This document shows, piece after piece, positions 20,335 through 29,746 of a stretch of 64,000 nucleotides of DNA. Made by a program: the position numbers and the translations under genes. The notes beneath the pieces are model-generated. The model saw only the letters and a list, made by a program, of their open reading frames with translations. It did no database searches and had not been told where the DNA came from. Every line of letters begins with the position of its first letter. Position 1 is the first letter of the stretch. The stretch is from assembly GCF_003935425.1 (NCBI RefSeq), contig NZ_RHQN01000003.1, positions 616,334 through 680,333 of the forward strand. The letters are read 5' to 3'. Origin of the DNA: Pseudomonas sp. v388. Lineage in GTDB: Bacteria; Pseudomonadota; Gammaproteobacteria; Pseudomonadales; Pseudomonadaceae.

Positions 20335-23300
20335 ACTTGATAAATATGGCTATACCCTCGATTCAGACACGGCAGTATGGGTGCGATCAGACTACCAGGG
20401 CATCGCCTACAGCGACGGCGACAGCGCTGAAAATGAGCTGGCAGAGATCGTGCGCAAAGTCTCTGACGTTTCCGTATTTTCAAATGAGCTTGCGCTCAAC
20501 TGTACTGATTGGCCCAAGCTCTACCACTTGAGCTCCAGTCGGGGGAATATCTTCCGTCCGTTCGAGCACCTGTTGAAAGGACAATCCGTGCTTGAGATCG
20601 GCGCAGGATGTGGCGCAATCAGTCGATACCTCGGCGAGGCCGGAGCTCAAGTACTTGCACTGGAAGGAAGCCCGCGCAGAGCGGCTATCGCATCCAGCCG
20701 GACCCGCGATCTGGACAATGTCACGGTGTTGGCGGAGAAATTCGGCGACTTTGACATCGACCAAAAATTCGATGTAGTGACCCTGATCGGCGTGCTGGAA
20801 TACGCCAGCATGTTCAGTAGCGATACCGATCCTGCGCACGCGATGCTGACGCAGGTTCGCAACCTGCTGAAACCCGACGGCCGTCTATTTATTGCGATCG
20901 AAAACCAGCTGGGCCTCAAGTACTTCGCCGGAGCGCCCGAAGATCACGTCGGAATAGCAATGTACGGCATCGAAGGAAGATACGGCGACCATCAGCCAAA
21001 GACCTTCGGCCGCAGAGAACTAGAGCAACTTATTGCCCGGGCAGGCTTCGCGACCTCCAGCTTTTTGTCCCCCTATCCGGACTACAAGATCCCCAATTCC
21101 ATCATTACCGAGAACGGCTTCCGATCCAAAGGTTTCAATGCAGCAGCGCTGGCTTGCCAGAACACTCGTAAAGACCCCCAGCTTCCAACCAATACGACGT
21201 TCAATCTGGAAAAGGCATGGCCGGTAGTCATTGATAACCAATTGGGCATGGACCTGGCTAATTCTTTTCTGGTGGTCGCTTCATGCCAGCAGGAAAATCC
21301 TGTTCCGGAATCCATCCTGGGGTATCACTACAGCACCAATCGCAGTGCGCCCTATTGCAAGGCATCTGTATTCGTTGAGACGCCGCAAGGAATCGAGGTT
21401 CACTACCATCGTCTTGCCAGTAACGCGCCCATAGCCAAGGAAGATGACCAGTTTAACTTCATCCTTCCTGCCTCTCATGGCTACAGCCAAGGTACGCTCT
21501 TAAGCCAAAAGTTCCTGGAAGCTTCAGCCACTCAGGACTGGACGGTAGATACCTTCAAGCCATTCATGAGGCTGTATGTAGATGCCCTGGCACACCTCCT
21601 TGCAGCAGAAGGATTTACCGCGCCACTGGATCGGGTCGGTCTCCTGCTGCCCGGCCACTACCTTGATGCTGTTGCTCAGAACATCATCATCGACGGCGAT
21701 GGCAAGCCCCATCTCATAGACATCGAATGGGAGATGAAGGAAGGCGTTGAGCTTGGGCATCTACTGATGCGTGGGCTCTTGCTGCTGATCGCCTCAGCGA
21801 CCCCGTTCTACCCCACCGCCACGGTACTGAATAAGCAGGACTTCATCACTCAGCTTTTGGCGAGCGTTGATCTCGATGTCATCGACGAAGAGCTCAATCG
21901 CTTCGCAGTACTGGAAGCCATGTTTCAGGTGAAGGTGACCGGCCGCGAGGCCGTCAGCTTTTTGAACTGGTCTCCAGAAGCGACGATTCAGAAACTGGGT
22001 TCATTGCACAATGACAGGCCCAAAACCGCGACCCTGTACATCGGAAACTCACAGGGTAGTTTTTCGGAAGAACGGACTGAAAACCGGTTTGTTCATGACG
22101 GGCCGCAAACACTGGTGTTCACGGTTCCTGCAACCTCCCGGTGCGGGGCGCTGCGCTTCGACCCGATAAACACACGTCAGACCTTTTCGATCGACGCCAT
22201 AAAAGTCTATGTAGGGAATTCAGTTGTATGGCAATGGAAGGACGGATCGGATCCTGCGCTCCAGACTGCCAAGGCTACAGCACTGCGGGATCCTGCGTAC
22301 GACACGACAATGTATATGGCTCTTGATGACGATCCGTATGTGATTTTGCCGGATGATATCAATTCGCTAATCGCCAGGAAGTCGTTCAAAATACAGGTCG
22401 CGTTTACTCTTTATACGGAAAAGGAAATGGCCGACAGACTCCATCAACAGGAAGAGGAGCTCAAGCACGCGCTTGAGTCTATATCGGACTTGAATCTCAA
22501 GGATCGCTCAGCTCTGGAAGCAATAGAAAGAGCAAATGAGGCCGCTCAGGAAAGTCGTCGCATGGCGTTGGAAGAGCTTGAAGCAGCAACCCTCGTGATT
22601 CAGGAGAGCCACCGCGTGGCCCTCGCGGAACTGGAGTCTGCCAGCGCGGCGGCCCAGGAAAGTCACAAGCTTGCCCTCGCGGAACTCAAGGCGGCCAGCC
22701 AAGCTGCGCAACAGAGCCATCATATGGCACTGGCAGAACTTGAAGCAGCCAGTTCCCTGGCCCAGGAAAGTCATCGCCGCACCTTGATTGAACGAGACAC
22801 CCACGTTCACAACCTGAACATGCACATCATCTCCATGCAATCGTCCTACAGCTGGAAAGTTACCGCTCCGCTGCGAAAAATCACAAGGACGTACTTCCGC
22901 GCAAAACGGGCGGCGGCATTGCTGCCGTTGATCATCCGACGCGGCGGCGGACTGTCGAGCACAGCACGCAAGGCGTATCAGGTCTGGCGGTTGCGTGGAC
23001 TGTCAGGAGTTCTGGCGCAGGCGCGGTGGATCAAGGGGGACGCGCAGCACGTTTTCGTTGGTCAGGAGACCCGTGAGATACCTGATCGCCATGACTATTC
23101 CCGCTGGGTCGAGTATTACGACACCCTGGACGAGGCGGAGATCAATCGGATTACCGAGCATATGAACCGGTGGGTTGAATACCCGGTAATCTCTATCATC
23201 ATGCCGGTCTATAACCCACCACTGGACCTGTTGCGTGAAGCGGTAGACAGCGTGCGGGCGCAGATCTATACACAGTGGGAATTGTGCCTGGCAGATGATG

Positions 23301-24796
23301 CCTCGACCAATCCTGCTGTAATCGAGTATTTGAAGTCGATCAGCACGCAAGACAAGCGCATCAAGGTCGTGTTCCGGAACAGCAATGGCCATATTTCCCA
23401 AGCCAGCAATTCTGCGCTGGCCGTAGCCAAGGGACAATTCGTTGCCCTTATGGACAACGACGATCTGTTGCCGCGACATGCTCTGTACTGGATTGCGCGT
23501 ACGATTCGCGAGAACCCAGACGCTGGCCTGGTCTATTCCGATGAAGACAAGATAGACACCAACGGTGTTCGAAGTGCGCCCTATTTCAAATCGGACTGGA
23601 ACGAGTTTCTGTTTCGCTCCCAGAATATGATCTGCCACTTAGCGGCCTATCGCCGAGATCTCGTGAACCAGGTAGGCCAATTCAGAGTTGGCTATGAAGG
23701 CGCTCAGGATTACGATCTTGCGCTGCGATGCGTGGACAAGCTAGAGCGTAATCAGATCGTCCATATCCCGCGAGTGCTGTACCACTGGCGTATACATGCC
23801 GGCAGCACCGCCATGGCTGGCGACGAGAAACCCTATGCCGCACTGGCTGGCGTGAAAGCGCTGGATGACCATCTTGACCGGAAGGGCAAAATCGGCTCCG
23901 CCGAGCTGCTGCCTACCGGCATGTATCGGGTGCATTACAAACTGCCAGACGCCCTGCCGCTGGTTAGCCTGATCATCCCGACACGCAATGCTCATGCGCT
24001 GGTCAAGCAGTGCATCGACAGCATCAAACGACTGACCACGTATCCTCACTACGAAATCATTCTTATCGATAACGGGTCCGATGAGCCTGAGTCACTCGAA
24101 TACTTTGCCCAGCTGGATCAGGAAGATAACATCCGCGTGCTTCGCGATGATGGACCGTTCAATTATTCAGCGCTTAATAACGGCGCCGTCAAGATTGCCA
24201 ACGGTGAATTGATTGGCCTGATCAACAACGACATCGAAGTGATCACTCCGGAATGGCTGAGCGAGATGGTCTCGATTGCGCTCCAGCCGAAAGTCGGTGC
24301 AGTAGGCGCGCGGCTCTGGTATCCCGACGACCGCTTGCAGCACGGTGGGGTTGTCGTAGGCGTGGGTGGCGTAGCAGGGCATTCGCACAAGTACTTGCCG
24401 AAAGGGGCTCACGGCTATTTCTGCAGGGCAGAGCTGATTCAGGAGTTTTCCGCAGTAACAGCGGCGTGCCTGATCATCAGGAAGTCAATCTTCGACGAGG
24501 TCAATGGCCTTAACGAAGAGAACCTGAAAATCGCTTTCAACGACGTTGATTTCTGCCTCAGAGTACAAGAGGCCGGCTACCTGAACATCTGGACGCCGTA
24601 TGCCGAGCTGTACCATCACGAGTCTGCAACTCGCGGTCTCGAAGACACGCCGCAGAAGCAGGAGAGGTTCTCGCAGGAAATACAGTACATCAAGTCTCGC
24701 TGGCCCAATATTCAGGTGGACTATACCTATAATCCCAACTTGACTCTGGACCATGAGGACTTTGGACTGGCTTGGCCGCCGAGGGTCAAAAAATGA
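20327..24796 (+). CDS. Fusion: SAM methyltransferase, kinase-like segment, coiled coil and two GT2 glycosyltransferase domains
   Basis: A 1,489-residue cytoplasmic protein; ATG 20327 overlaps the wzt stop. Residues about 80-250: class I methyltransferase, VLEIGAGCGAISRYLGEAG near 88 and FDVVTLIGVLEY near 148. Residues about 320-560: a segment with LPGHYLDAVAQNIIIDGDG, where D-x4-N followed by LIDIEWE copies the catalytic-loop and metal-loop spacing of protein-kinase-like folds. Residues about 575-695: a beta-rich region. Residues about 698-835: a coiled coil including five 18-residue repeats. Residues about 952-1080: first GT-A domain (ISIIMPVYNPPLDLLREAVD, LMDNDDLL, YSDEDKID). Residues about 1211-1400: second GT-A domain (LVSLIIPTRNAHALVKQC, GLINNDIEV). 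The first part resembles the WbdD chain terminator of E. coli O8/O9a; the second is a bifunctional, probably rhamnan-building, transferase. The kinase reading is inference. Confidence 0.85.
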   Translation: MFELDKYGYTLDSDTAVWVRSDYQGIAYSDGDSAENELAEIVRKVSDVSVFSNELALNCTDWPKLYHLSSSRGNIFRPFEHLLKGQSVLEIGAGCGAISRYLGEAGAQVLALEGSPRRAAIASSRTRDLDNVTVLAEKFGDFDIDQKFDVVTLIGVLEYASMFSSDTDPAHAMLTQVRNLLKPDGRLFIAIENQLGLKYFAGAPEDHVGIAMYGIEGRYGDHQPKTFGRRELEQLIARAGFATSSFLSPYPDYKIPNSIITENGFRSKGFNAAALACQNTRKDPQLPTNTTFNLEKAWPVVIDNQLGMDLANSFLVVASCQQENPVPESILGYHYSTNRSAPYCKASVFVETPQGIEVHYHRLASNAPIAKEDDQFNFILPASHGYSQGTLLSQKFLEASATQDWTVDTFKPFMRLYVDALAHLLAAEGFTAPLDRVGLLLPGHYLDAVAQNIIIDGDGKPHLIDIEWEMKEGVELGHLLMRGLLLLIASATPFYPTATVLNKQDFITQLLASVDLDVIDEELNRFAVLEAMFQVKVTGREAVSFLNWSPEATIQKLGSLHNDRPKTATLYIGNSQGSFSEERTENRFVHDGPQTLVFTVPATSRCGALRFDPINTRQTFSIDAIKVYVGNSVVWQWKDGSDPALQTAKATALRDPAYDTTMYMALDDDPYVILPDDINSLIARKSFKIQVAFTLYTEKEMADRLHQQEEELKHALESISDLNLKDRSALEAIERANEAAQESRRMALEELEAATLVIQESHRVALAELESASAAAQESHKLALAELKAASQAAQQSHHMALAELEAASSLAQESHRRTLIERDTHVHNLNMHIISMQSSYSWKVTAPLRKITRTYFRAKRAAALLPLIIRRGGGLSSTARKAYQVWRLRGLSGVLAQARWIKGDAQHVFVGQETREIPDRHDYSRWVEYYDTLDEAEINRITEHMNRWVEYPVISIIMPVYNPPLDLLREAVDSVRAQIYTQWELCLADDASTNPAVIEYLKSISTQDKRIKVVFRNSNGHISQASNSALAVAKGQFVALMDNDDLLPRHALYWIARTIRENPDAGLVYSDEDKIDTNGVRSAPYFKSDWNEFLFRSQNMICHLAAYRRDLVNQVGQFRVGYEGAQDYDLALRCVDKLERNQIVHIPRVLYHWRIHAGSTAMAGDEKPYAALAGVKALDDHLDRKGKIGSAELLPTGMYRVHYKLPDALPLVSLIIPTRNAHALVKQCIDSIKRLTTYPHYEIILIDNGSDEPESLEYFAQLDQEDNIRVLRDDGPFNYSALNNGAVKIANGELIGLINNDIEVITPEWLSEMVSIALQPKVGAVGARLWYPDDRLQHGGVVVGVGGVAGHSHKYLPKGAHGYFCRAELIQEFSAVTAACLIIRKSIFDEVNGLNEENLKIAFNDVDFCLRVQEAGYLNIWTPYAELYHHESATRGLEDTPQKQERFSQEIQYIKSRWPNIQVDYTYNPNLTLDHEDFGLAWPPRVKK
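22541..22810 (+). repeat. Tandem 54-bp repeats encoding an 18-residue coiled-coil unit
   Basis: Five consecutive 54-bp units (starts 22541, 22595, 22649, 22703, 22757) encode AAQESRRMALEELEAATL and variants such as AAQESHKLALAELKAASQ. The first four are full matches; the fifth diverges in its second half. Period 18 equals five alpha-helical turns, so the same face recurs in each unit. Confidence 0.9.
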
Positions 24797-24859
24797 ATAT
24801 GTCTGGAGACAGTTTGATCCGCAGCATTTTGGAAGTCACTGCCGTCTCAGGGATTACTT

Positions 24860-26737
24860 GTGCCTAACACCAATCTCACCACCCCGTATGGAGGGTGGTC
24901 ATGCGCTCAATATCAGCGAGTACTCGCTGTCGCGTACTTTCTAGTGTTGTCGATCTGGTCGGCAGGGATAGCGTTCAATGGGGCGCCCGATGAATCTACG
25001 CATTTCTTTTTGCTGGAGTACTTGAAGCAATTCCATTCATTGCCCAGCGCATTGGAACCTAGTCAGCCACTTACGGGCGCCATTTCTGGGCATACTTGGC
25101 AGCCTGGGGACTTTTGGTATCACGGGCTGCCGTTCCCACACGTGCTAGGGGCACTGGCGACTACCTATGGCTTGAGTTGGGCGCTGCCGAGTGAGCTGGC
25201 TTATCTAGCTGCTCGATCATTCAATTGGCTGCTAGGCGCGGTATTCATCTGCGCCATGTTTCGGATTGCCCACAGAGCAGGAATGTCCAGCAAAGCGGCG
25301 GCGCTTACAGCCATTTCAGTCTGCTTGATTCCGCAGGTGTCGTTTGTATTTTCGTACTTCAATAGCGATGCCTTCGGACTCATGAGCGTCGCATTGCTGA
25401 TCAGCGCGCTGCTTGGCTTTTTGAAGTCCCCCAAAAAATACACCGCGCTGTGCTTGGGCGCTGCGTTAGGACTGACGCTCCTGGCAAAGCTGTATTTTTT
25501 GCCGGCATTGGTATTTGTGGCGGTCATGATAGCTGCCGATAAATATGTAGAGAAAAGAAAAGCTACGGAGCATATTGGAACAATTTTAGTAACGGCGGCG
25601 ATCCTGGCTGGCCCGCTGCTTTTGTTCACCTACCTGAAATTTGGGGAGATCTCGGGCGTCTCTGGGCAAATAGCTTTTGTTGCCATGCATCGCGAAAATC
25701 CCGCAGCCGGATATGGAACGTGCTATCTAGGGTGTGAAGACAACCTGCTCGAAATGAGAAACATCAAGCCTTGGTTTTTAATCACTTTGATGAGCTACTT
25801 TTCGGTTACGGGCTGGATGAATATATTCATTCCGCAGTTTTACTACGTGATTGCAGCTCTGATCTTTGCAACTATTGTAGTTTGCGCCGCACTGCAGACT
25901 TGGAAAAGTTACTCAAGCTCGAACGCACCTAGCGTACTGGCGCGAAGGGTATTGCCTCTTTTAATGATTGTTGGTTTATTCCCATCAATTATCATCTTGA
26001 GCTTGCTAGCCTCCCAAAATTCGCTACCGCAACCGCAGGGAAGGTACCTATTCGTCACGATACCGTTTATGGCGATCTTGATCGCCTTTTCAGCAACTTA
26101 TCATTCACAGCCCGATACTAACGCGTCAGCCCTCAGACGCGAAAAATTTGACCGCCGTCGTTTGAAGTGTCTGATACTGCTTGCTGGATGGATGGCCTGG
26201 ACTAACATCTTGTCGTGGACGACAAATACCCTCAGCCCGGTCAACATCAGCAATTCCGCCCTCGGCATGCCGGCTGCGGAAGCAATTCGTGCGGTTGACG
26301 CCAGCAAATCCACAGACAATTCCGGGATGACGCTCCACGCTTTGGCCGAACGCCTGTCACTGGCTAACGGTGAATTTTCGCTCAAGATCCCGGTGGCGCC
26401 TCAAAATGCCACTGGACATGTCGACGAAATCTCGAGAAGTGAAGGCGGCTGGCATTTCAGAGGGTGGAGTGTTGTGCCCAACGGAGAAGCTACAGCCCGG
26501 TATGTGATAGCCGTTGAGGCTGGGAAAATTGTAGGCGCTATAGACGTACACGGCGACCGGCCTGACGTAGCCAAGGCCCTAAATAACAAAGCTGCGCTTC
26601 GTAGTGGTTATGAGGGCAATATTGACTCGAGGTCATCACCCGAAGATTGTAGCTTGCAGCTATATACCGTTAGCTCGACTTTTGAAGTGTTCGCCATGCC
26701 TTATGCATGCGACGCCATCACGCGCTTGTCTCATTGA
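24860..26737 (+). CDS. DUF2142 polytopic membrane protein, probable periplasm-facing glycosyltransferase
   Basis: A 625-residue inner-membrane protein with about ten hydrophobic segments. After the first membrane helix comes GAPDESTHFFLLEYL, with the acidic pair expected in the first external loop of GT-C-like enzymes. The PQGRYLFVTIPFMAILIAF segment near residue 390 is the other DUF2142 hallmark. A soluble C-terminal domain follows from about residue 430 (GGWHFRGWSVVPNGEA). The start is GTG 24860, with AGGG 7 nt upstream. With GtrA- and GtrB-like genes nearby, a lipid-phosphate-sugar-dependent transferase that decorates the O-chain outside the inner membrane is the best guess. The family has no firmly assigned reaction that I know of. 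Confidence 0.75.
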   Translation: MPNTNLTTPYGGWSCAQYQRVLAVAYFLVLSIWSAGIAFNGAPDESTHFFLLEYLKQFHSLPSALEPSQPLTGAISGHTWQPGDFWYHGLPFPHVLGALATTYGLSWALPSELAYLAARSFNWLLGAVFICAMFRIAHRAGMSSKAAALTAISVCLIPQVSFVFSYFNSDAFGLMSVALLISALLGFLKSPKKYTALCLGAALGLTLLAKLYFLPALVFVAVMIAADKYVEKRKATEHIGTILVTAAILAGPLLLFTYLKFGEISGVSGQIAFVAMHRENPAAGYGTCYLGCEDNLLEMRNIKPWFLITLMSYFSVTGWMNIFIPQFYYVIAALIFATIVVCAALQTWKSYSSSNAPSVLARRVLPLLMIVGLFPSIIILSLLASQNSLPQPQGRYLFVTIPFMAILIAFSATYHSQPDTNASALRREKFDRRRLKCLILLAGWMAWTNILSWTTNTLSPVNISNSALGMPAAEAIRAVDASKSTDNSGMTLHALAERLSLANGEFSLKIPVAPQNATGHVDEISRSEGGWHFRGWSVVPNGEATARYVIAVEAGKIVGAIDVHGDRPDVAKALNNKAALRSGYEGNIDSRSSPEDCSLQLYTVSSTFEVFAMPYACDAITRLSH

Positions 26738-26751
26738 TTATGGAAAGCCTA

Positions 26752-27855
26752 ATGGAAAACATCCCTCTATTTTCTGCCGTCAAAGCTAACGCTGGACTGG
26801 ATTTTACAAAACCTCTTCAAGCTGTTCTGAACAGCCACTGGTATGTTCTAGGCCAGGAAGTCAGCCTTTTTGAGGAAGAGTTCGCCGCCTATGTAGGCGT
26901 GCCGCACTGCATCAGCGTGGCGAACGGTTCCGATGCACTTGAGCTGGCGCTAAAAGGCCTTGGCGTCACCTCCAACGATCGCGTAGTTGCTGTCGCAAAC
27001 GCCGGATTTTATGGCAGCACCGCTATTCATGCTGTGGGCGCGCAACCGGTCTATGCGGACGTCGACCCAGTCACGCTCACATTGTGCCCGATTTCGTTAG
27101 CGGCGGTGATCGCCGAGAGCAAGCCAGCCGCCATCATTGCTACACACCTGTATGGTCAACTGGCAAACATTGAGGAAATCGTACGTGTAGCCGAAGCCGC
27201 CGGTATCCCGGTGCTGGAAGACTGCGCTCAGTCCCATGGCGCTCGACGCAATGGCAAACAGGCAGGCAGCTTCGGCACGGTAGCGTGCTTCAGCTTCTAT
27301 CCCACCAAGAACCTGGGCGCACTGGGTGATGGCGGTGCAGTGGTCACCACGGACACCGCACTGGCCGCCCGCATTCGCCAGCTTCGCCAGTATGGCTGGG
27401 ACCAGAAGTATCGCGTGGCCGTACCCGGCGGACGCAACAGCCGTCTCGACGAAATGCAGGCCGCGATCTTGCGTATCAAACTGCCTCTGCTTGATACCTG
27501 GAATGAGCAGCGTCGCTCAATCGCAAAGCGTTACAATGCAGCTTTTGCGGGCCTCGGCCTGACCCTTCCATCTTCCGTGGGTGACGATTATGTTGCGCAC
27601 CTGTACGTGGTACGCGTGGACGACCGCGCGGCGTTCAGCGCGGCGATGAAAGCCGAATCGATCAGCACTGATATTCACTATCCGATCGCCGACCACCGAC
27701 AGCCGGCTTACGCGCATACCGCGCTTGTCAGCCTTGATGTCACCGAGCGCGCTTGCGAAACCGTGATTTCTTTACCGTGCTTCCCAGGCTTGAGCGATGA
27801 AGAGGTCGACCGCGTTATCAAGGCTGTGGCAGCGTATTTTTCCAAGGAGATATAG
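26752..27855 (+). CDS. DegT/DnrJ/EryC1 PLP-dependent sugar aminotransferase (FdtB/QdtB-like)
   Basis: Transfers an amino group to a keto-deoxyhexose nucleotide, most likely dTDP-3-keto-6-deoxyhexose, given the ketoisomerase encoded two genes downstream. The PLP-lysine lies in FSFYPTKNLGALGDGGAVV, and VLEDCAQSHGAR and GRNSRLDEMQAAIL are family signatures. I take ATG 26752, with GGA 7 nt upstream; 26740 is an alternative that adds four residues. The length is about 367 residues. The substrate is inferred from context; C-4 transaminases share the fold, but they do not need a 3,4-ketoisomerase. Confidence 0.88.
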   Translation: MENIPLFSAVKANAGLDFTKPLQAVLNSHWYVLGQEVSLFEEEFAAYVGVPHCISVANGSDALELALKGLGVTSNDRVVAVANAGFYGSTAIHAVGAQPVYADVDPVTLTLCPISLAAVIAESKPAAIIATHLYGQLANIEEIVRVAEAAGIPVLEDCAQSHGARRNGKQAGSFGTVACFSFYPTKNLGALGDGGAVVTTDTALAARIRQLRQYGWDQKYRVAVPGGRNSRLDEMQAAILRIKLPLLDTWNEQRRSIAKRYNAAFAGLGLTLPSSVGDDYVAHLYVVRVDDRAAFSAAMKAESISTDIHYPIADHRQPAYAHTALVSLDVTERACETVISLPCFPGLSDEEVDRVIKAVAAYFSKEI

Positions 27856-27857
27856 TC

Positions 27858-28802
27858 TTGCTGACGTTGGTCATCCCGGTCTATCGCAACGAGAGCAACC
27901 TTCCGGATTTGCTCAAAGCAGTCACCGCCCTGGACGTGCAGCTTAAGCATGAGCTGGAGGTCGTGTTCGTTGTGGACGGCAGTCCTGACCGCTGTTACGA
28001 GATTCTCCGTGAGCAGTTGCCTAACCAGCCATTCATATCGAAATTGATTCTGCTCTCCAGGAACTTTGGGTCGTTCATGGCGATTCGAACCGGTCTTCAG
28101 CACGGGAGCGGCGACCGTTATGCGGTAATGGCTGCAGATCTGCAGGAACCGCCCGAGCTGGTCCTGAGGATGAATCAGGTATTGAAGGGCGGGGATATCG
28201 ACGTGGTCGTGGGTGTGCGTGAAGCTCGCCAAGACCCTTGGACGACACGCACCGCGTCCCGAATATTCTGGGGATTTTACCGGCGATATGTCATACCAGA
28301 GCTGCCACCCGGCGGCGTGGATATGTTCGCTTGCAACAAGGCCTTCCGAGATACACTTCTGACGCTTGAAGAGCGACACAGCTCCTTGATTGCACAGATT
28401 TTCTGGATGGGTTATCGCCGAGAAGTTGTAACCTATACCCGTCAGGAAAGGGTGCACGGAACGTCTGCATGGACCTTCCGCAAGAAGGTCAATTACCTCA
28501 TGGACAGCGTGTTTTCGTTTACGGACATGCCGATCAGGCTGCTGACCAGGGTCGGCGCTTTCGGTTCTGCCCTGGCGGCGCTTTTCGGAGTGATAACGCT
28601 GATAGCGAAACTGGAAGGCATGATCGATGTGCCGGGTTACGCCATGATCATGCTCACCATAACCCTACTTGGGTGCCTAAATCTGCTGGGGCTGGGAATC
28701 GTCGGATCCTACGCCTGGCGCACCTACGAAAACACAAAGAATCGACCTTTGGCCATTCCAATGCGTGTCGAAGGATTTGGAGATAGCAATGAGCAGCGCT
28801 AA
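27858..28802 (+). CDS. GtrB-like polyprenyl-phosphate glycosyltransferase (GT2)
   Basis: Membrane-anchored GT-A enzyme expected to load a sugar onto undecaprenyl phosphate. The catalytic domain has [27 protein letters not shown] and the metal motif [10 protein letters not shown]. Two C-terminal transmembrane helices follow (residues about 235-258 and 270-292), the usual DPM1/GtrB layout. The start is TTG 27858, only 2 bp after the aminotransferase stop with GGAGAT upstream. The end overlaps the acetyltransferase/isomerase gene by 14 bp. The natural donor here is the dTDP-3-acetamido sugar made by the neighbours, rather than the UDP-glucose of phage GtrB. Confidence 0.87.
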   Translation: MLTLVIPVYRNESNLPDLLKAVTALDVQLKHELEVVFVVDGSPDRCYEILREQLPNQPFISKLILLSRNFGSFMAIRTGLQHGSGDRYAVMAADLQEPPELVLRMNQVLKGGDIDVVVGVREARQDPWTTRTASRIFWGFYRRYVIPELPPGGVDMFACNKAFRDTLLTLEERHSSLIAQIFWMGYRREVVTYTRQERVHGTSAWTFRKKVNYLMDSVFSFTDMPIRLLTRVGAFGSALAALFGVITLIAKLEGMIDVPGYAMIMLTITLLGCLNLLGLGIVGSYAWRTYENTKNRPLAIPMRVEGFGDSNEQR

Positions 28803-29739
28803 GGATTTTTTTGTTCATAGTCACGCTTTGTGTGAGTCCGAGAAGATCGGGAAGGACTCACGGGTGTGGGCGTTCGCACACATTCTGCCGGGTGCAGAAC
28901 TGGGTAGTGAATGTAATGTGTGCGACAACGTATTCATCGAAAACGATGTAATCATTGGTAACCGAGTAACGCTGAAATGCGGAGTTCAGGTCTGGGACGG
29001 CATAACGATCGAGGACGATGTATTCATCGGTCCGAACGCGACTTTTACTAACGACCTGTTCCCGCGCAGTAAGGTGTACCCACAGACGTTCGCCCGTACC
29101 ATCATCAGGAAGGGAGCTTCTCTGGGGGCCAATTGCACCATCCTGCCTGGTATCACCATCGGCATCAACGCTATGGTGGGCGCTGGTGCAGTAGTTACAA
29201 GGTCGGTGCCTCCCAACGCAATCGTGGTAGGTAACCCTGCAAAGATCATTGGCTATGTAAACGCCAAGCCTGTAAGTGCGAACAATGAGGTAGCCGCTGA
29301 TTCCTCAGCACCTGGTGTGACACCGACCTCAGTACGTAACGTCACCCTCCATAGGTTGAATGAAGTCACCGATATCCGAGGCAGCCTGTCCGCAGGTGAG
29401 TTCGAAAAATCAATCCCGTTCAAGTCTGAAAGATACTTTCTGGTATACGACGTTCCCACGGCAGAGACACGGGGAGAACATGCTCACCGGGTTTGCCACC
29501 AGTTTCTCGTTGCGGTAAAAGGCTCCGTTCATGTCGTGGCCGATGACGGTGTCAATCGCCAAGAATTCGTTCTTGATAAGCCCAACCAAGGCATTCATCT
29601 TCCCCCTATGACGTGGGGCATACAATATCGTTATTCTCCGGACGCAGTACTATTGGTATTTGCTTCGCACTATTACGACCCGGCGGATTACATACGCAAT
29701 TATGACGAATTCAAATCTCTGATTAACGACCTAGGGTAG
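28789..29739 (+). CDS. Fused sugar N-acetyltransferase (FdtC/QdtC-like) and dTDP-sugar 3,4-ketoisomerase (FdtA/QdtA-like)
   Basis: Two enzymes in one 316-residue chain, an arrangement known from WxcM-type proteins. Residues about 1-165 form a left-handed beta-helix of hexapeptide repeats ([35 protein letters not shown]) ending in [11 protein letters not shown], typical of acetyl-CoA-dependent 3-amino-sugar N-acetyltransferases. After a linker of about 20 residues, residues about 185-316 form a cupin ([39 protein letters not shown]), the ketoisomerase fold. ATG 28789 has GGAGAT upstream. With the aminotransferase this completes the route from dTDP-4-keto-6-deoxyglucose to dTDP-Fuc3NAc or dTDP-Qui3NAc. 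Which epimer is formed cannot be read from these motifs. Confidence 0.9.
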   Translation: MSSAKDFFVHSHALCESEKIGKDSRVWAFAHILPGAELGSECNVCDNVFIENDVIIGNRVTLKCGVQVWDGITIEDDVFIGPNATFTNDLFPRSKVYPQTFARTIIRKGASLGANCTILPGITIGINAMVGAGAVVTRSVPPNAIVVGNPAKIIGYVNAKPVSANNEVAADSSAPGVTPTSVRNVTLHRLNEVTDIRGSLSAGEFEKSIPFKSERYFLVYDVPTAETRGEHAHRVCHQFLVAVKGSVHVVADDGVNRQEFVLDKPNQGIHLPPMTWGIQYRYSPDAVLLVFASHYYDPADYIRNYDEFKSLINDLG

Positions 29740-29746
29740 CGCTGAG

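Noticed and set aside
22541-22810. Tandem repeats as a CRISPR array
   Set aside because: The units are contiguous 54-bp coding repeats in frame with a coiled coil; there are no spacers.
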